From positions 124,001 to 188,000 of the forward strand of contig CAJMPR010000003.1 of the NCBI GenBank assembly GCA_905215345.1: a stretch of DNA of 64,000 nt. Reading direction: 5' to 3'. The position numbers and the translations under genes are program-made. Positions 8,594 through 16,791 of this stretch are shown piece after piece. The stretch is from an uncultured bacterium (lineage in GTDB: Bacteria; Bacteroidota; Bacteroidia; Bacteroidales; Bacteroidaceae). The notes below the pieces were generated by a model, which was not told where the DNA came from, did not search any database, and worked only from the letters and a program-made list of their open reading frames with translations. The first letter of the stretch is position 1, and each line of letters starts with the position of its first letter.

Positions 8594-11463
8594 AAAGAAT
8601 ACACACCATAAGCAGCGCGATGCTGGCAGCCGTGATGCTGCTTGCCACCGCCTGCTCCGAAGAACTGACGGACACTGACCGCACCGCCGCCAATGCCGTA
8701 CAGATAGCCACAGCCACAGTGGGAGGCGACACTCCGGCACAATCACGTGCCAACATAGATGCCACCGAGTTTGCCAACGGAGATGCGATAACCCTCTCCA
8801 CCGATGCCGCCGGTAGTGTCAAATACACTTATACCAAGAGCGACAACGGCTGGACACCTAACACACAGCTATATTGGGGCAACACATATCCCGTAACCTA
8901 CTATGCCGCCTTTCCTGTCAATGACAAGGTTACTTACAACACTTTCACGCTACCCACCACGCAAAGCAGCTTGACAGCATTGGAGGCTGCCAACTATATG
9001 ACCGCCACTACGGGCGCATTCAGCGAAAAGCCAACTGATGGCAGCATCTCCCTCACCTTTGCCCACCGCACGGCGCAGGTAGTGGTGAAGATAAACAAAC
9101 TACGCACCGTGGGCAACGAAGGCACGCTGACCAATGCAAAAATCTACTCTCCGAAAAGTGGATATACCGATGCAAAGCCAAGCGGAAATGCCACCGAAGT
9201 GATACCATTCACAGCTACAGGCACAATAGGAGATGAATTAGAGGCACAATACACCGCCCTCGTGATACCCGGCTTAGCCACCAACCACAAGTTATTCTCC
9301 ATAGTAGTAGGCAACAATACACTGACCTACACCACCACCGTGAACTTTGAGGCGAACAAGATATACACCTACGCCCTCACCATCGGCACCGACCGCGTCG
9401 CCCTCGACGGCCTCACGGTGAAGGCGTGGACCACAACCGAAGTCTCGGGCACCATGCTCGGATATTGGGAAGATTATGCAGCTACATCCTTCAGCGGCGG
9501 CAGCGGAACAGCCGCCGACCCTTATCAGATAAACTCGGCAGAAGACCTTGCATATTTGGCAAAGAAGATCCTTGATTTTAGCAATGGCAAATATTTCAAA
9601 CTGACGAAAAACCTCGACCTCAGCGGAAAACTCTGGACACCGATAAGCTATTGGAAAGCAGGTGAGGCGGGTTCTAGCTTCCGGAGCAACTTCGATGGCA
9701 ACGGACACACCATCACAGGGCTGACCGTACGCACAAACGGAACTTATGCCAGCTTTGGACCGGGAGTTGGACCGGGATTTGGACCGGGATATGCCGCAGG
9801 TCTGTTTGGAGGCCTCATTCGTTCCACCATCAGCAATCTGCATCTGACGAATGTCGATGTACGTGGCGATTCCTACGCCGGCGGGCTGTGTGGCTCTATG
9901 AGGGAGTCTTTAATCTATGGCTGTACGGTGGACGGAAAAGTGGCCGGTGCCACCCGTGTAGGCGGCTTGGTGGGAAGCATTGAGTTTGATAATAGTTATC
10001 TATTTGCCTGTGGCACCCGTTGCACAGTTGTCGCCGCCACATCCGGCACCAGGACCGGTGGCTTGGTGGGGTATGCAGGGCCTCTTTCCGTAGCCTCCTC
10101 CTACGCTTCGGGCACGGTGAGCGGGGTCGATGGAAGTACCGTCCGCCCTCTCTTTGGCGGATACTCCGGTTCGTTAACCGGCAAATGGTGCGCTTCCACG
10201 CAGGTGGGAGATATAAACGCAAGCCATACCACCGGCTGCCAGACGGGAGTGGCTGATTATGCAACCCTGAAGAATATTATAGCCCCTGCCACAAACGGTT
10301 CGTTCTCTGTCCGCCAATACGATTCTTCCACCGGTGCATTCGCCAGCAAACGATTCTTTACCGATGCTGCCGCCTGGACGGACAATACCTCCAATGCCGG
10401 CCGCTGTCCGTGGCTGCCCGGCACCATCGCTGCCCCTGATGACTACGATGTGCTCGAAATAGGCACAAAGGAACAACTTATGCAGCTTGCCACAGACGTG
10501 AATAGCGGCACTTCCATAGCTGCCAACGTAGTTCTGACTGCCGATATCGACCTCGCAGGTGAGGAATGGATACCGATAGGCAATGCAACAAACAGTCAGA
10601 AAAGTATGAAAAGCTCTTTCGACGGGCAAGGACACACCATCAGCAATCTGACAATGAATTCGACTTCAATAATAAATCCAGGTCTTTTCGGGTATGTGAA
10701 TTGTGGAGTGACAATAAAGAATGTAATTCTTAAGGATGTCAAGATATCAGCTGGTTCCTCCGGTTCGTATGCAGGAGCTTTGTTAGGCGAAACCTATAGA
10801 GGGCCTGATACCAGAATAATCTATATTGACAATTGCCATGTCACAGGCACGTCCTCAGTGACAGTCGCTATACGTGCAGGCGGTCTTGCCGGTAAGCTAT
10901 CGAATACTAAAATGACACGATGCAGCAGTACGGCCACAGTGCGGGGAATTTATGGTACTGCTTTTTCCGGCGGCCTGGCAGGAGAAGCCGTAAATTCATC
11001 CTTCTATGCTTGTTATGTCACGGGTGCTGTTTCTGCACCGAATGCCGCTAATGACTATTGCCCGGGTGGTATTGTTGGTTATTCCGAAACCTCCTGTACC
11101 ATCTCCGGCTGCTACTTCACCGGTACATTAACTAAAAAAGAGAGTCCGTGGGGCGGCCGCATGATTGGGAATATATATCAAACAGGCAAGCTTTCGTATT
11201 GTGGTGCCGCCGATATATCCACCCTGCCGTTCTTTGCTTACAATAGCGGTTCCGGCACTATTACCTGCATCCAATGCAACAATAAAGATGAGAACACCAC
11301 CGATGGTGTGGAAGTTTCGGTCCTCTACGGCATCGTGGCAAACCCGGCAAACACCACCACCTTCACCGTAGACGGCACGATCTACAACGTGAAGGACTGC
11401 TGGACGGATAATGGCAGCTCCGCCCCCACACTGAAGGTAAAGGCGGATGGCACTACGGATTAA
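8584..11463 (+). CDS. Fimbrillin-like adhesin with GLUG repeats
   Basis: 959-aa predicted surface adhesin, the largest of the array. The start could be Met1 or Met3 (8590); both give a signal peptide ending at Cys24 (ATAC), then SRANIDAT with a candidate Arg site. Residues about 25-290 form a fimbrillin domain (TFAHRTAQVVVKI; NKIYTYALTIGTD). Two GLUG-type blocks follow, about 305-560 and 620-900, each opened by an FDGxGHTI(T/S) motif and built of GGLxG repeats, as in M26 peptidase-like adhesins and other Gram-positive and Bacteroides surface proteins. A GPGV/GPGF/GPGY run around residues 392-403 is encoded by three 12-bp direct repeats. It is followed by terminators, so it is probably the last gene of the array and plausibly a tip adhesin. 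Confidence 0.84.
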   Translation: MEMKRIHTISSAMLAAVMLLATACSEELTDTDRTAANAVQIATATVGGDTPAQSRANIDATEFANGDAITLSTDAAGSVKYTYTKSDNGWTPNTQLYWGNTYPVTYYAAFPVNDKVTYNTFTLPTTQSSLTALEAANYMTATTGAFSEKPTDGSISLTFAHRTAQVVVKINKLRTVGNEGTLTNAKIYSPKSGYTDAKPSGNATEVIPFTATGTIGDELEAQYTALVIPGLATNHKLFSIVVGNNTLTYTTTVNFEANKIYTYALTIGTDRVALDGLTVKAWTTTEVSGTMLGYWEDYAATSFSGGSGTAADPYQINSAEDLAYLAKKILDFSNGKYFKLTKNLDLSGKLWTPISYWKAGEAGSSFRSNFDGNGHTITGLTVRTNGTYASFGPGVGPGFGPGYAAGLFGGLIRSTISNLHLTNVDVRGDSYAGGLCGSMRESLIYGCTVDGKVAGATRVGGLVGSIEFDNSYLFACGTRCTVVAATSGTRTGGLVGYAGPLSVASSYASGTVSGVDGSTVRPLFGGYSGSLTGKWCASTQVGDINASHTTGCQTGVADYATLKNIIAPATNGSFSVRQYDSSTGAFASKRFFTDAAAWTDNTSNAGRCPWLPGTIAAPDDYDVLEIGTKEQLMQLATDVNSGTSIAANVVLTADIDLAGEEWIPIGNATNSQKSMKSSFDGQGHTISNLTMNSTSIINPGLFGYVNCGVTIKNVILKDVKISAGSSGSYAGALLGETYRGPDTRIIYIDNCHVTGTSSVTVAIRAGGLAGKLSNTKMTRCSSTATVRGIYGTAFSGGLAGEAVNSSFYACYVTGAVSAPNAANDYCPGGIVGYSETSCTISGCYFTGTLTKKESPWGGRMIGNIYQTGKLSYCGAADISTLPFFAYNSGSGTITCIQCNNKDENTTDGVEVSVLYGIVANPANTTTFTVDGTIYNVKDCWTDNGSSAPTLKVKADGTTD
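9757..9792 (+). repeat. Three tandem 12-bp repeats inside the GLUG adhesin
   Basis: Three direct copies of GGACCGGGAnTT-type 12-mers (9757, 9769, 9781), the last ending TAT. The unit is a multiple of three and encodes GPG plus V, F or Y. Gain or loss of a unit by slippage would keep the frame. Confidence 0.9.
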
Positions 11464-11476
11464 TGTAATCTCCCAA

Positions 11477-11509
11477 GCCGCACGGGAGCAAGACTGCGGC
11501 ACATTTTTT
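11477..11509 (+). terminator. Probable terminator after the fimbrillin array
   Basis: GCCGCA (11477-11482) pairs with TGCGGC (11495-11500), followed by ACATTTTTT. It lies 14 nt after the stop of the GLUG adhesin. The stem is only 6 bp with a 12-nt loop, so moderate confidence. Confidence 0.5.
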
Positions 11510-11537
11510 AAATTTTCACAGACATTATATCTCACTC

Positions 11538-11578
11538 AGCTGCCCCGAAGCCCTAAAAAGTCAAGGGACAGCTTTTTT
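11538..11578 (+). terminator. Intrinsic terminator before the AraC gene
   Basis: AGCTGCCCC (11538-11546) can pair with GGGACAGCT (11565-11573), one mismatch, followed by a run of T. This would separate the fimbrillin transcript from the AraC-type gene that starts at 11660. Confidence 0.65.
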
Positions 11579-11659
11579 GATATTTATGTGGCAATCAACA
11601 ACCAATGCTGGAATTTAGGCATAAAAGGTAGGTTGCTTCTAAGTATAAAACATATAAAA

Positions 11660-12544
11660 ATGAGCTTTAACTGCATACAAAAACAGAAATTCAATCTTTG
11701 TGACGAGACACCATCCGACTGTCTTTTTGAGCTGAAGAACTTTCAACTCGGCGAGACAGTTCATAATGATGATGCAAATATCAACTACCTTATCTACTGC
11801 CAAAGCGGACACGCACGAATTACCAGCACACTTTTCCACGATGAGATACTTTGTGCCGGTGAGATTATGTTCGTACCCCGTCAAAGCGAGTGCAGCGGCA
11901 CTGCACTGAGTGATGTGAGACTGCTTGTGCATAAATTCAATAATACCGTATGCCGATCCGAAAAATGTATTCTCTCTTATCTTTATACCCACAAGCACAC
12001 GGATCCCAAAATCTATTGTTGCAAACTGACTGCTCCGGGTTCATTCCAAGCTTTAATGAGCAGTGTAACTTCCTATATTGAGGATGAGAAACACGACCCG
12101 AACATCTGGCACTTGAAACACAAGGAACTGATTTGGGTATTCACACGTTACTTTGACCCGGACGAGCTGCGCTCATTCTTTCATTCGATGACAGACGAGC
12201 AGGTACCGTTCAAGACACTTGTACTGACACACTACCGCAAGGCCGAGTTTACGGATAAGTTAGCCGAGATGTGCGGCTACGGGCTTCACAATTTCCGCAA
12301 GATATTCAAAAAGGAGTTTGGCACGTCACCCTACAAATGGCTGATGCAGAAACGGGCGGAGCATATAAAATACCGCTTGTCGCTTGATTATATTCCTTTC
12401 GTGGACATTATAGACGAGTTCAAGTTCTCATCCTCCGCACACTTCACCGCTTTCTGCAGACAGCACCTCGGCGACATACCAAGCAACATAAGGAAAACAT
12501 TGTTGGAGGGTAATGAGAATATCGATTTGTCTCACAATCTATAA
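11660..12544 (+). CDS. AraC-family transcriptional regulator
   Basis: 294-aa predicted DNA-binding regulator when started at the ATG at 11660. The frame is open back to 11447, but that extension overlaps the preceding gene and runs through two terminators, so it is not used. Residues about 1-130 are a cupin-like sensing domain (DEILCAGEIMFVPRQSE). The C-terminal about 100 residues are an AraC double helix-turn-helix: FTDKLAEMCGYGLHNFRKIFKKEFGTSPYKWLMQKR, then IIDEFKFSSSAHFTAFCRQHLG. Such regulators commonly sit next to fimbrillin clusters in Bacteroides and may control them or the transfer genes; the target is inferred. rteC lies 79 nt downstream behind its own -7 box. Confidence 0.85.
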   Translation: MSFNCIQKQKFNLCDETPSDCLFELKNFQLGETVHNDDANINYLIYCQSGHARITSTLFHDEILCAGEIMFVPRQSECSGTALSDVRLLVHKFNNTVCRSEKCILSYLYTHKHTDPKIYCCKLTAPGSFQALMSSVTSYIEDEKHDPNIWHLKHKELIWVFTRYFDPDELRSFFHSMTDEQVPFKTLVLTHYRKAEFTDKLAEMCGYGLHNFRKIFKKEFGTSPYKWLMQKRAEHIKYRLSLDYIPFVDIIDEFKFSSSAHFTAFCRQHLGDIPSNIRKTLLEGNENIDLSHNL

Positions 12545-12587
12545 AAAACATCTCAAAAGATATAAAAGCCAATGGATTGATAGCTTG

Positions 12588-12595
12588 TAACTTTG
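12588..12595 (+). promoter_or_regulatory. -7 promoter box for rteC
   Basis: TAACTTTG matches the Bacteroides -7 consensus TAnnTTTG and lies 27 nt before the rteC start. No TTTG -33 box lies at the usual 19-21 nt upstream, which suits an activator-dependent promoter. Confidence 0.55.
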
Positions 12596-12622
12596 CACCG
12601 AATTTAAAACGACAGAATTTGA

Positions 12623-13486
12623 ATGCAGAGTAAATATGATGATATAATACAGGAAGTGGATGCGAAGATGTCACCCATAGACCTGAACGGGAAGCTGATA
12701 ATAGAGGATTGTAAAATGATGATTGGCTTCCTCAAAGAGAGGTTAACCGAAACTAAATCATTCCTTTCAGCCAATCCATTCGAGAGTGAAGCTGAGGAAA
12801 TCCATTTCTTCAAGTATCAAAAGCCGACACTGCTTGGTCGGCTAATCTATTTCTATGAGATATTGCACATTGAGAGCCAACGTCCCATCGACAACGATAC
12901 ATTGGACGACTATTACGAAAAGCGGCAGGAGGAACTGAAGATATTCTTCGACCGCCACGTGGCTTTCTTCCAATACTACCGCAGTGGTAGCACCCACATG
13001 GACGGTTTCTATTTCTTGCGTGACAAGCAACAGATGGTCATTGATCTGGATATGTGCTCATTCAATGACGACATTGAGTTCTCTACCGGATACGACAATC
13101 TCGTGGCGAAGGTTATCGCTATGGAAATGCTATATGCCTTCCTATCGTTCAGACGTACCTGTTTACAGTATGGTCGGGAAGGTACGGAAATCAACCTGCT
13201 TAAAGTAAAAGGGTCATACGAATGGACGGGCAGCGTGGTGGAATTGTCGGAGCTGGTCTATGCGCTTGGCAGCAGCAAGTGCATCAACAACGGCAACGCA
13301 CCCATCACCGAACTGGCGACCCTCTTCGGAGCTATCTTCGGAGTGGATTTGCGTGATTGCTACGGAATGTACACCGATATGAAGAAACGGAAGAACAGCA
13401 GCCGTACCTATTTCCTTGACAAGATGAGCAAGGAGCTCAATAAGAAAATGGAACGTGATGAGAATAAAGAACGAATGAGGAAATAG
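12623..13486 (+). CDS. rteC: RteC-like regulator of the conjugative element
   Basis: 287-aa protein of the RteC family, the helix-rich regulator which in CTnDOT binds upstream of the xis/exc operon and switches on excision. Family features visible are the helical N-terminal half (GKLIIEDCKMMIGFLKERL), the central FFDRHVAFFQYYRSGSTHMDGFYFLR segment, and the C-terminal winged-helix region containing YEWTGSVVELSELVYALGSSKCINNG. Length agrees with the family. No rteA/rteB two-component pair or tetQ is nearby, so input to this switch must differ from CTnDOT; the adjacent AraC protein is a candidate. A strong terminator follows at 13522. Confidence 0.82.
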   Translation: MQSKYDDIIQEVDAKMSPIDLNGKLIIEDCKMMIGFLKERLTETKSFLSANPFESEAEEIHFFKYQKPTLLGRLIYFYEILHIESQRPIDNDTLDDYYEKRQEELKIFFDRHVAFFQYYRSGSTHMDGFYFLRDKQQMVIDLDMCSFNDDIEFSTGYDNLVAKVIAMEMLYAFLSFRRTCLQYGREGTEINLLKVKGSYEWTGSVVELSELVYALGSSKCINNGNAPITELATLFGAIFGVDLRDCYGMYTDMKKRKNSSRTYFLDKMSKELNKKMERDENKERMRK

Positions 13487-13521
13487 CGGTCGCTTTATAG
13501 GCTTGATGTGAGTGTATGAAG

Positions 13522-13549
13522 AAAGCAGGATGATTTATCCTGCTTTTTT
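13522..13549 (+). terminator. Intrinsic terminator after rteC
   Basis: AAAGCAGGAT (13522-13531) and ATCCTGCTTT (13537-13546) form a perfect 10-bp stem with a 5-nt loop and a T-run. It separates rteC from the following nuclease gene. Confidence 0.88.
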
Positions 13550-13551
13550 CA

Positions 13552-13559
13552 TACCTTTG
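13552..13559 (+). promoter_or_regulatory. -7 promoter box for the DUF1016 nuclease gene
   Basis: TACCTTTG fits TAnnTTTG and lies 20 nt before the start at 13580, directly after the rteC terminator. The -33 position falls inside the terminator stem and has no clear TTTG. Confidence 0.5.
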
Positions 13560-13579
13560 CAGTAAATTACTTATGGACA

Positions 13580-14632
13580 ATGGATAAAGACAATAATATA
13601 ACTCTACACAGTGCAAATTTCATTTGTGAAATCAAGCAGATAGTAACCGAAGCTCGTAATAAAGCCTATACAGCTATCAATTCTGCCATGGTGGAAGCTT
13701 ATTGGCAAATGGGCAAACGCATCGTGGAAGAGGAACAGCAAGGAAAAGAACGAGCCGACTACGGGACACAACTGTTCAAGGAATTATCAGCGGAACTTAC
13801 CAAGGAGTTCGGTAAGGGTTTTTCAGTCCCCAGTCTTTATAATTACCGATTGTTCTATCAAACCTTTCCCGAAATATTCTCTACACCGTGGAGAATATTG
13901 AGTTGGTCGCATTACAAACGCCTATTAACAGTTTCCAACGCCGAAGCCCGTGCATGGTATTTAAAAGAGGCTTCCGAACAGATGTGGAGTTATCGCACAC
14001 TCGACCGTAACATTGGGTCTCAATATTACGAGAGGTTGTTGCTTTCCCAACACAAAGAGAAGGTGGAAACGGAAATGAAATCGTTTACCCGTACATTTGA
14101 ACAGGATAAGTTGGAATTTATCAAGAATCCAACGGTAGCCGAGTTTATCGGTCTATCTCCAAACATAGATTTTACAGAGTCTGAATTGGAGTCGGCCATC
14201 ATCGGGAACCTGCAACGCTTCTTGCTTGAAATGGGGAAAGGGTGGTCTTTTGTTGCCAGACAGAAACTCATCCGTACGGAAAAGAAAGATTATTTTATTG
14301 ACCTTGTATTTTACAACTATCTGCTCAAAAATTTCGTACTTATAGATTTGAAGACTACCCCTATAACTCATCAGGATGTAGGTCAGATGGACATGTATGT
14401 GCGTATGTATGACGAACGAGTACGGGGTGAAGGAGATAACCCCACCATTGGCATCGTGTTATGTTCCGAGACAGATAATGACATCGCCCGCTATTCGGTC
14501 CTGCACGATAATAACCAGTTGTTCGCCTCCAAATATATGCTGTATATGCCCACCCAAGAGGAACTGCGCAACGAAATAGAACGGCAAAAAGAGTTCTTCC
14601 GTCTGCAACACACACAGAAGGATATACAATAA
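13580..14632 (+). CDS. DUF1016 / YhcG-family PDDEXK nuclease
   Basis: 350-aa protein of the DUF1016 (YhcG) family. Residues about 10-170 are the DUF1016 N-terminal domain (SAMVEAYWQMGKRIVEEEQQG; YGTQLFKELSAELTKEFGKGFS; WSHYKRLL). The C-terminal half is a PDDEXK-type nuclease fold with candidate catalytic Asp241, Asp256 and Lys258 (IDLVFYN ... LIDLK) and the family QMDMYVRMYDE stretch. Relatives are found near type I restriction systems and on mobile elements; their substrate is not well known. Here it stands alone between rteC and the mob genes with its own -7 box and terminators on both sides, so it looks like an independent cargo cassette (defence, competition or stability). That role is inference. 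Confidence 0.86.
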   Translation: MDKDNNITLHSANFICEIKQIVTEARNKAYTAINSAMVEAYWQMGKRIVEEEQQGKERADYGTQLFKELSAELTKEFGKGFSVPSLYNYRLFYQTFPEIFSTPWRILSWSHYKRLLTVSNAEARAWYLKEASEQMWSYRTLDRNIGSQYYERLLLSQHKEKVETEMKSFTRTFEQDKLEFIKNPTVAEFIGLSPNIDFTESELESAIIGNLQRFLLEMGKGWSFVARQKLIRTEKKDYFIDLVFYNYLLKNFVLIDLKTTPITHQDVGQMDMYVRMYDERVRGEGDNPTIGIVLCSETDNDIARYSVLHDNNQLFASKYMLYMPTQEELRNEIERQKEFFRLQHTQKDIQ

Positions 14633-14637
14633 TATAT

Positions 14638-14685
14638 AGCAACGGCAGTAACTTTTTATTTTGGTTACTGCCGTTGCTGTGTTTT
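14638..14685. terminator. Bidirectional terminator between the nuclease and mobC
   Basis: A perfect 15-bp inverted repeat (14638-14652 with 14664-14678) with an 11-nt T-rich loop sits just after the nuclease stop. It is followed by GTGTTTT and can serve the convergent minus-strand mob operon as well. Confidence 0.9.
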
Positions 14686-14754
14686 AGAGATATTTCTTTA
14701 CTATCTCCAATTCGGCAACCGTCCGTTGCCAAATTACATATATCTTACCATCTA

Positions 14755-16764
14755 TTACTTCTGCTGAATGAGATGCGCCAATTCCGGATCATCGGAAATG
14801 CGTTTAAGCTCATCAGCCACAATCTGCCTTACCTCCGCCTTGATACGGTCATAATTTTCCTTAATCTGCTCTTTCATATGGTCGTTTCCATCGGCATCGG
14901 TGAAATCGGTAATGATTGGGATTTTCTTGTAGGCTGACTCCTCCCGCTTCACCTTGTCTGCATCCACCACAATCTCGGCGTGAAAGATTTTCTGCTCGAT
15001 ACGCTCGGTAAAGTTATCCGAAACGGAGCCGACAAACATACCTTGTGTCAAACCGCTGATTTTACTCGGTGGAATCAGGCTGTCCATTTGGGTATTGATA
15101 GAGGTGGACTTGTCCTGTCGGTTGATGGTGATGGACTGCCGTTTCTGCAATACCTTACCGAACCGCTCGGAAAGGTTCTTGGCGGTCTCACCGACCACCT
15201 GCCCGGAGAAAATATTTCCGACGGTATTCATCACTACTTTGGCTTCCTTATCCCCATAATCACGCACCAACTGCGAGAAATCCTGAAAGCCCAGACAAAC
15301 CGCAACTTTATTGCTTCGTGCCGTTGCGATAAGGTTATCGAGTCCCTTGAAATAGATGGTCGGCAACTCGTCAATGATAACCGAACTCTTCAGCTGTCCT
15401 TTCTTGTTTATCAACTTTACGATGCGTGAGTTGTACAGTCCAAGAGCCGCACCATAGATATTCTGACGGTCTGGATTGTTACCCACACAAAGTATTTTCG
15501 GCTCCTCCGGATTGTTGATATCCAGCGTGAACTCGCTGTCAGACATCACCCAATAGAGTTGCGGTGAAATCATTCTCGAGAGCGGTATCTTGGCACTTGC
15601 TATCTGCCCCTGTAGCTGCTCAGCCGCTCCTCCGAGCCAAGCATCCATAAATGGACTGAGGTAGTTTTCAAGGTCAGGATAACTTGTCAAAATCGGGAAA
15701 ATATCCTCGTACCTGCGGTTCAGAAACTCAATAGCGTGAGGGAACGTACAATACTTACCACCTTTATATATTTTCAGATACCAGATGATACTTGCGAACA
15801 GGATAATCGGAGACTCCACAAAGAAATCGCCCTGCTTCTGCACCCACGTCTTGTTGAGGTTGAGCATTATTGTATATGCCGACTCGTAGGCATCTGTTAT
15901 ATCCTCCATAAAGTCGGGATGGATAGGATTACAACGATGGCTGCGTCGTGGGTCATCGAAGTTGATTACATAGAATTTCGGTTTTACCTTGTATCCGTCA
16001 AGATTGTTGATAAGATGGTTGTAGGCAATCATGGAGAGGTCAGGAAACTTGAAGTCATACACATATTGCGAATACCCCTTCTCTATCTGCTGCTTGATGA
16101 AAGAGTTTACGACTGCGTATGATTTTCCCGAACCGGGAGTACCAAGCACGATGGATGCACGAAAAGGATTCACTACGTTTACCCAACCCCTGTTCCATCT
16201 CTTCTTATAGTAGAAGAGGGTCGGCAGGTTGATGGAGAACTCGTTTTCAAGCAACCTTGTTTCCTGCATGAACGACTCATTCTCCTGATTGAAGACATCA
16301 TCCATAAGGTTGTTCTTCAACAGTCGGCTCATGTAGAGTCCGGACATCAGAAGGCAGATATAACCCACCGCCATCGTAAACATATAGAGAGCGGTATTCG
16401 CCTCCATCCCCAACGGCAGCGAGAGTATCCACCAGTTGAGGAAAAAGAAGATGAAGCCCACACCCATGAAAGTCCAAATCTTCGTCCATGTTATCTTCTC
16501 CTCCTTCACTCCTGATGTACCCAGACACGAGAGAGCCAGCAGAAGCACGGCAAACAGCTTGGTGTAGATGATGGAGCCGAACAACCCGGCTGTATTGTTG
16601 AAATTCATCAGAATCCTGTCCACCACACCTATATTCACTCCCCATATTCTGATTGCCTCGTAGCAGTACCAATAGATATTGATGACTACGAACAGGATAC
16701 TTACGGCCCGTAAGAAATCCATTATCTTGGCTAACGCCCTTAAATCGTCCTCTTGTTGCGACAT
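14755..16764 (-). CDS. mobC: MobC, type IV coupling protein (VirD4/TraG-like ATPase)
   Basis: 669-aa inner-membrane coupling protein that hands the relaxase-DNA complex to the mating pore. Four hydrophobic segments lie in residues 1-150. A Walker A motif GTPGSGKS is at 208-215. A Walker B-like SSVIIDELPTIYFKG is in the C-terminal half, followed by the TraG/VirD4-type CLGFQDFSQLVRDYG segment. Length and domain order match the mobC genes of Bacteroides conjugative transposons. It follows mobB by 27 nt and is the last gene of the minus-strand mob operon, facing the nuclease gene across a strong terminator. Confidence 0.9.
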   Translation of the reverse strand: MSQQEDDLRALAKIMDFLRAVSILFVVINIYWYCYEAIRIWGVNIGVVDRILMNFNNTAGLFGSIIYTKLFAVLLLALSCLGTSGVKEEKITWTKIWTFMGVGFIFFFLNWWILSLPLGMEANTALYMFTMAVGYICLLMSGLYMSRLLKNNLMDDVFNQENESFMQETRLLENEFSINLPTLFYYKKRWNRGWVNVVNPFRASIVLGTPGSGKSYAVVNSFIKQQIEKGYSQYVYDFKFPDLSMIAYNHLINNLDGYKVKPKFYVINFDDPRRSHRCNPIHPDFMEDITDAYESAYTIMLNLNKTWVQKQGDFFVESPIILFASIIWYLKIYKGGKYCTFPHAIEFLNRRYEDIFPILTSYPDLENYLSPFMDAWLGGAAEQLQGQIASAKIPLSRMISPQLYWVMSDSEFTLDINNPEEPKILCVGNNPDRQNIYGAALGLYNSRIVKLINKKGQLKSSVIIDELPTIYFKGLDNLIATARSNKVAVCLGFQDFSQLVRDYGDKEAKVVMNTVGNIFSGQVVGETAKNLSERFGKVLQKRQSITINRQDKSTSINTQMDSLIPPSKISGLTQGMFVGSVSDNFTERIEQKIFHAEIVVDADKVKREESAYKKIPIITDFTDADGNDHMKEQIKENYDRIKAEVRQIVADELKRISDDPELAHLIQQK

Positions 16765-16791
16765 AATTATTTATATTTTACAGTTTTATAA

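Noticed and set aside
12587..12596. GTAACTTTGC resembling the 10-bp CTnDOT attachment core GTAnnTTTGC
   Set aside because: It also matches a normal -7 box plus following C, is placed right before rteC and is far inside the element, so a promoter is the simpler reading.
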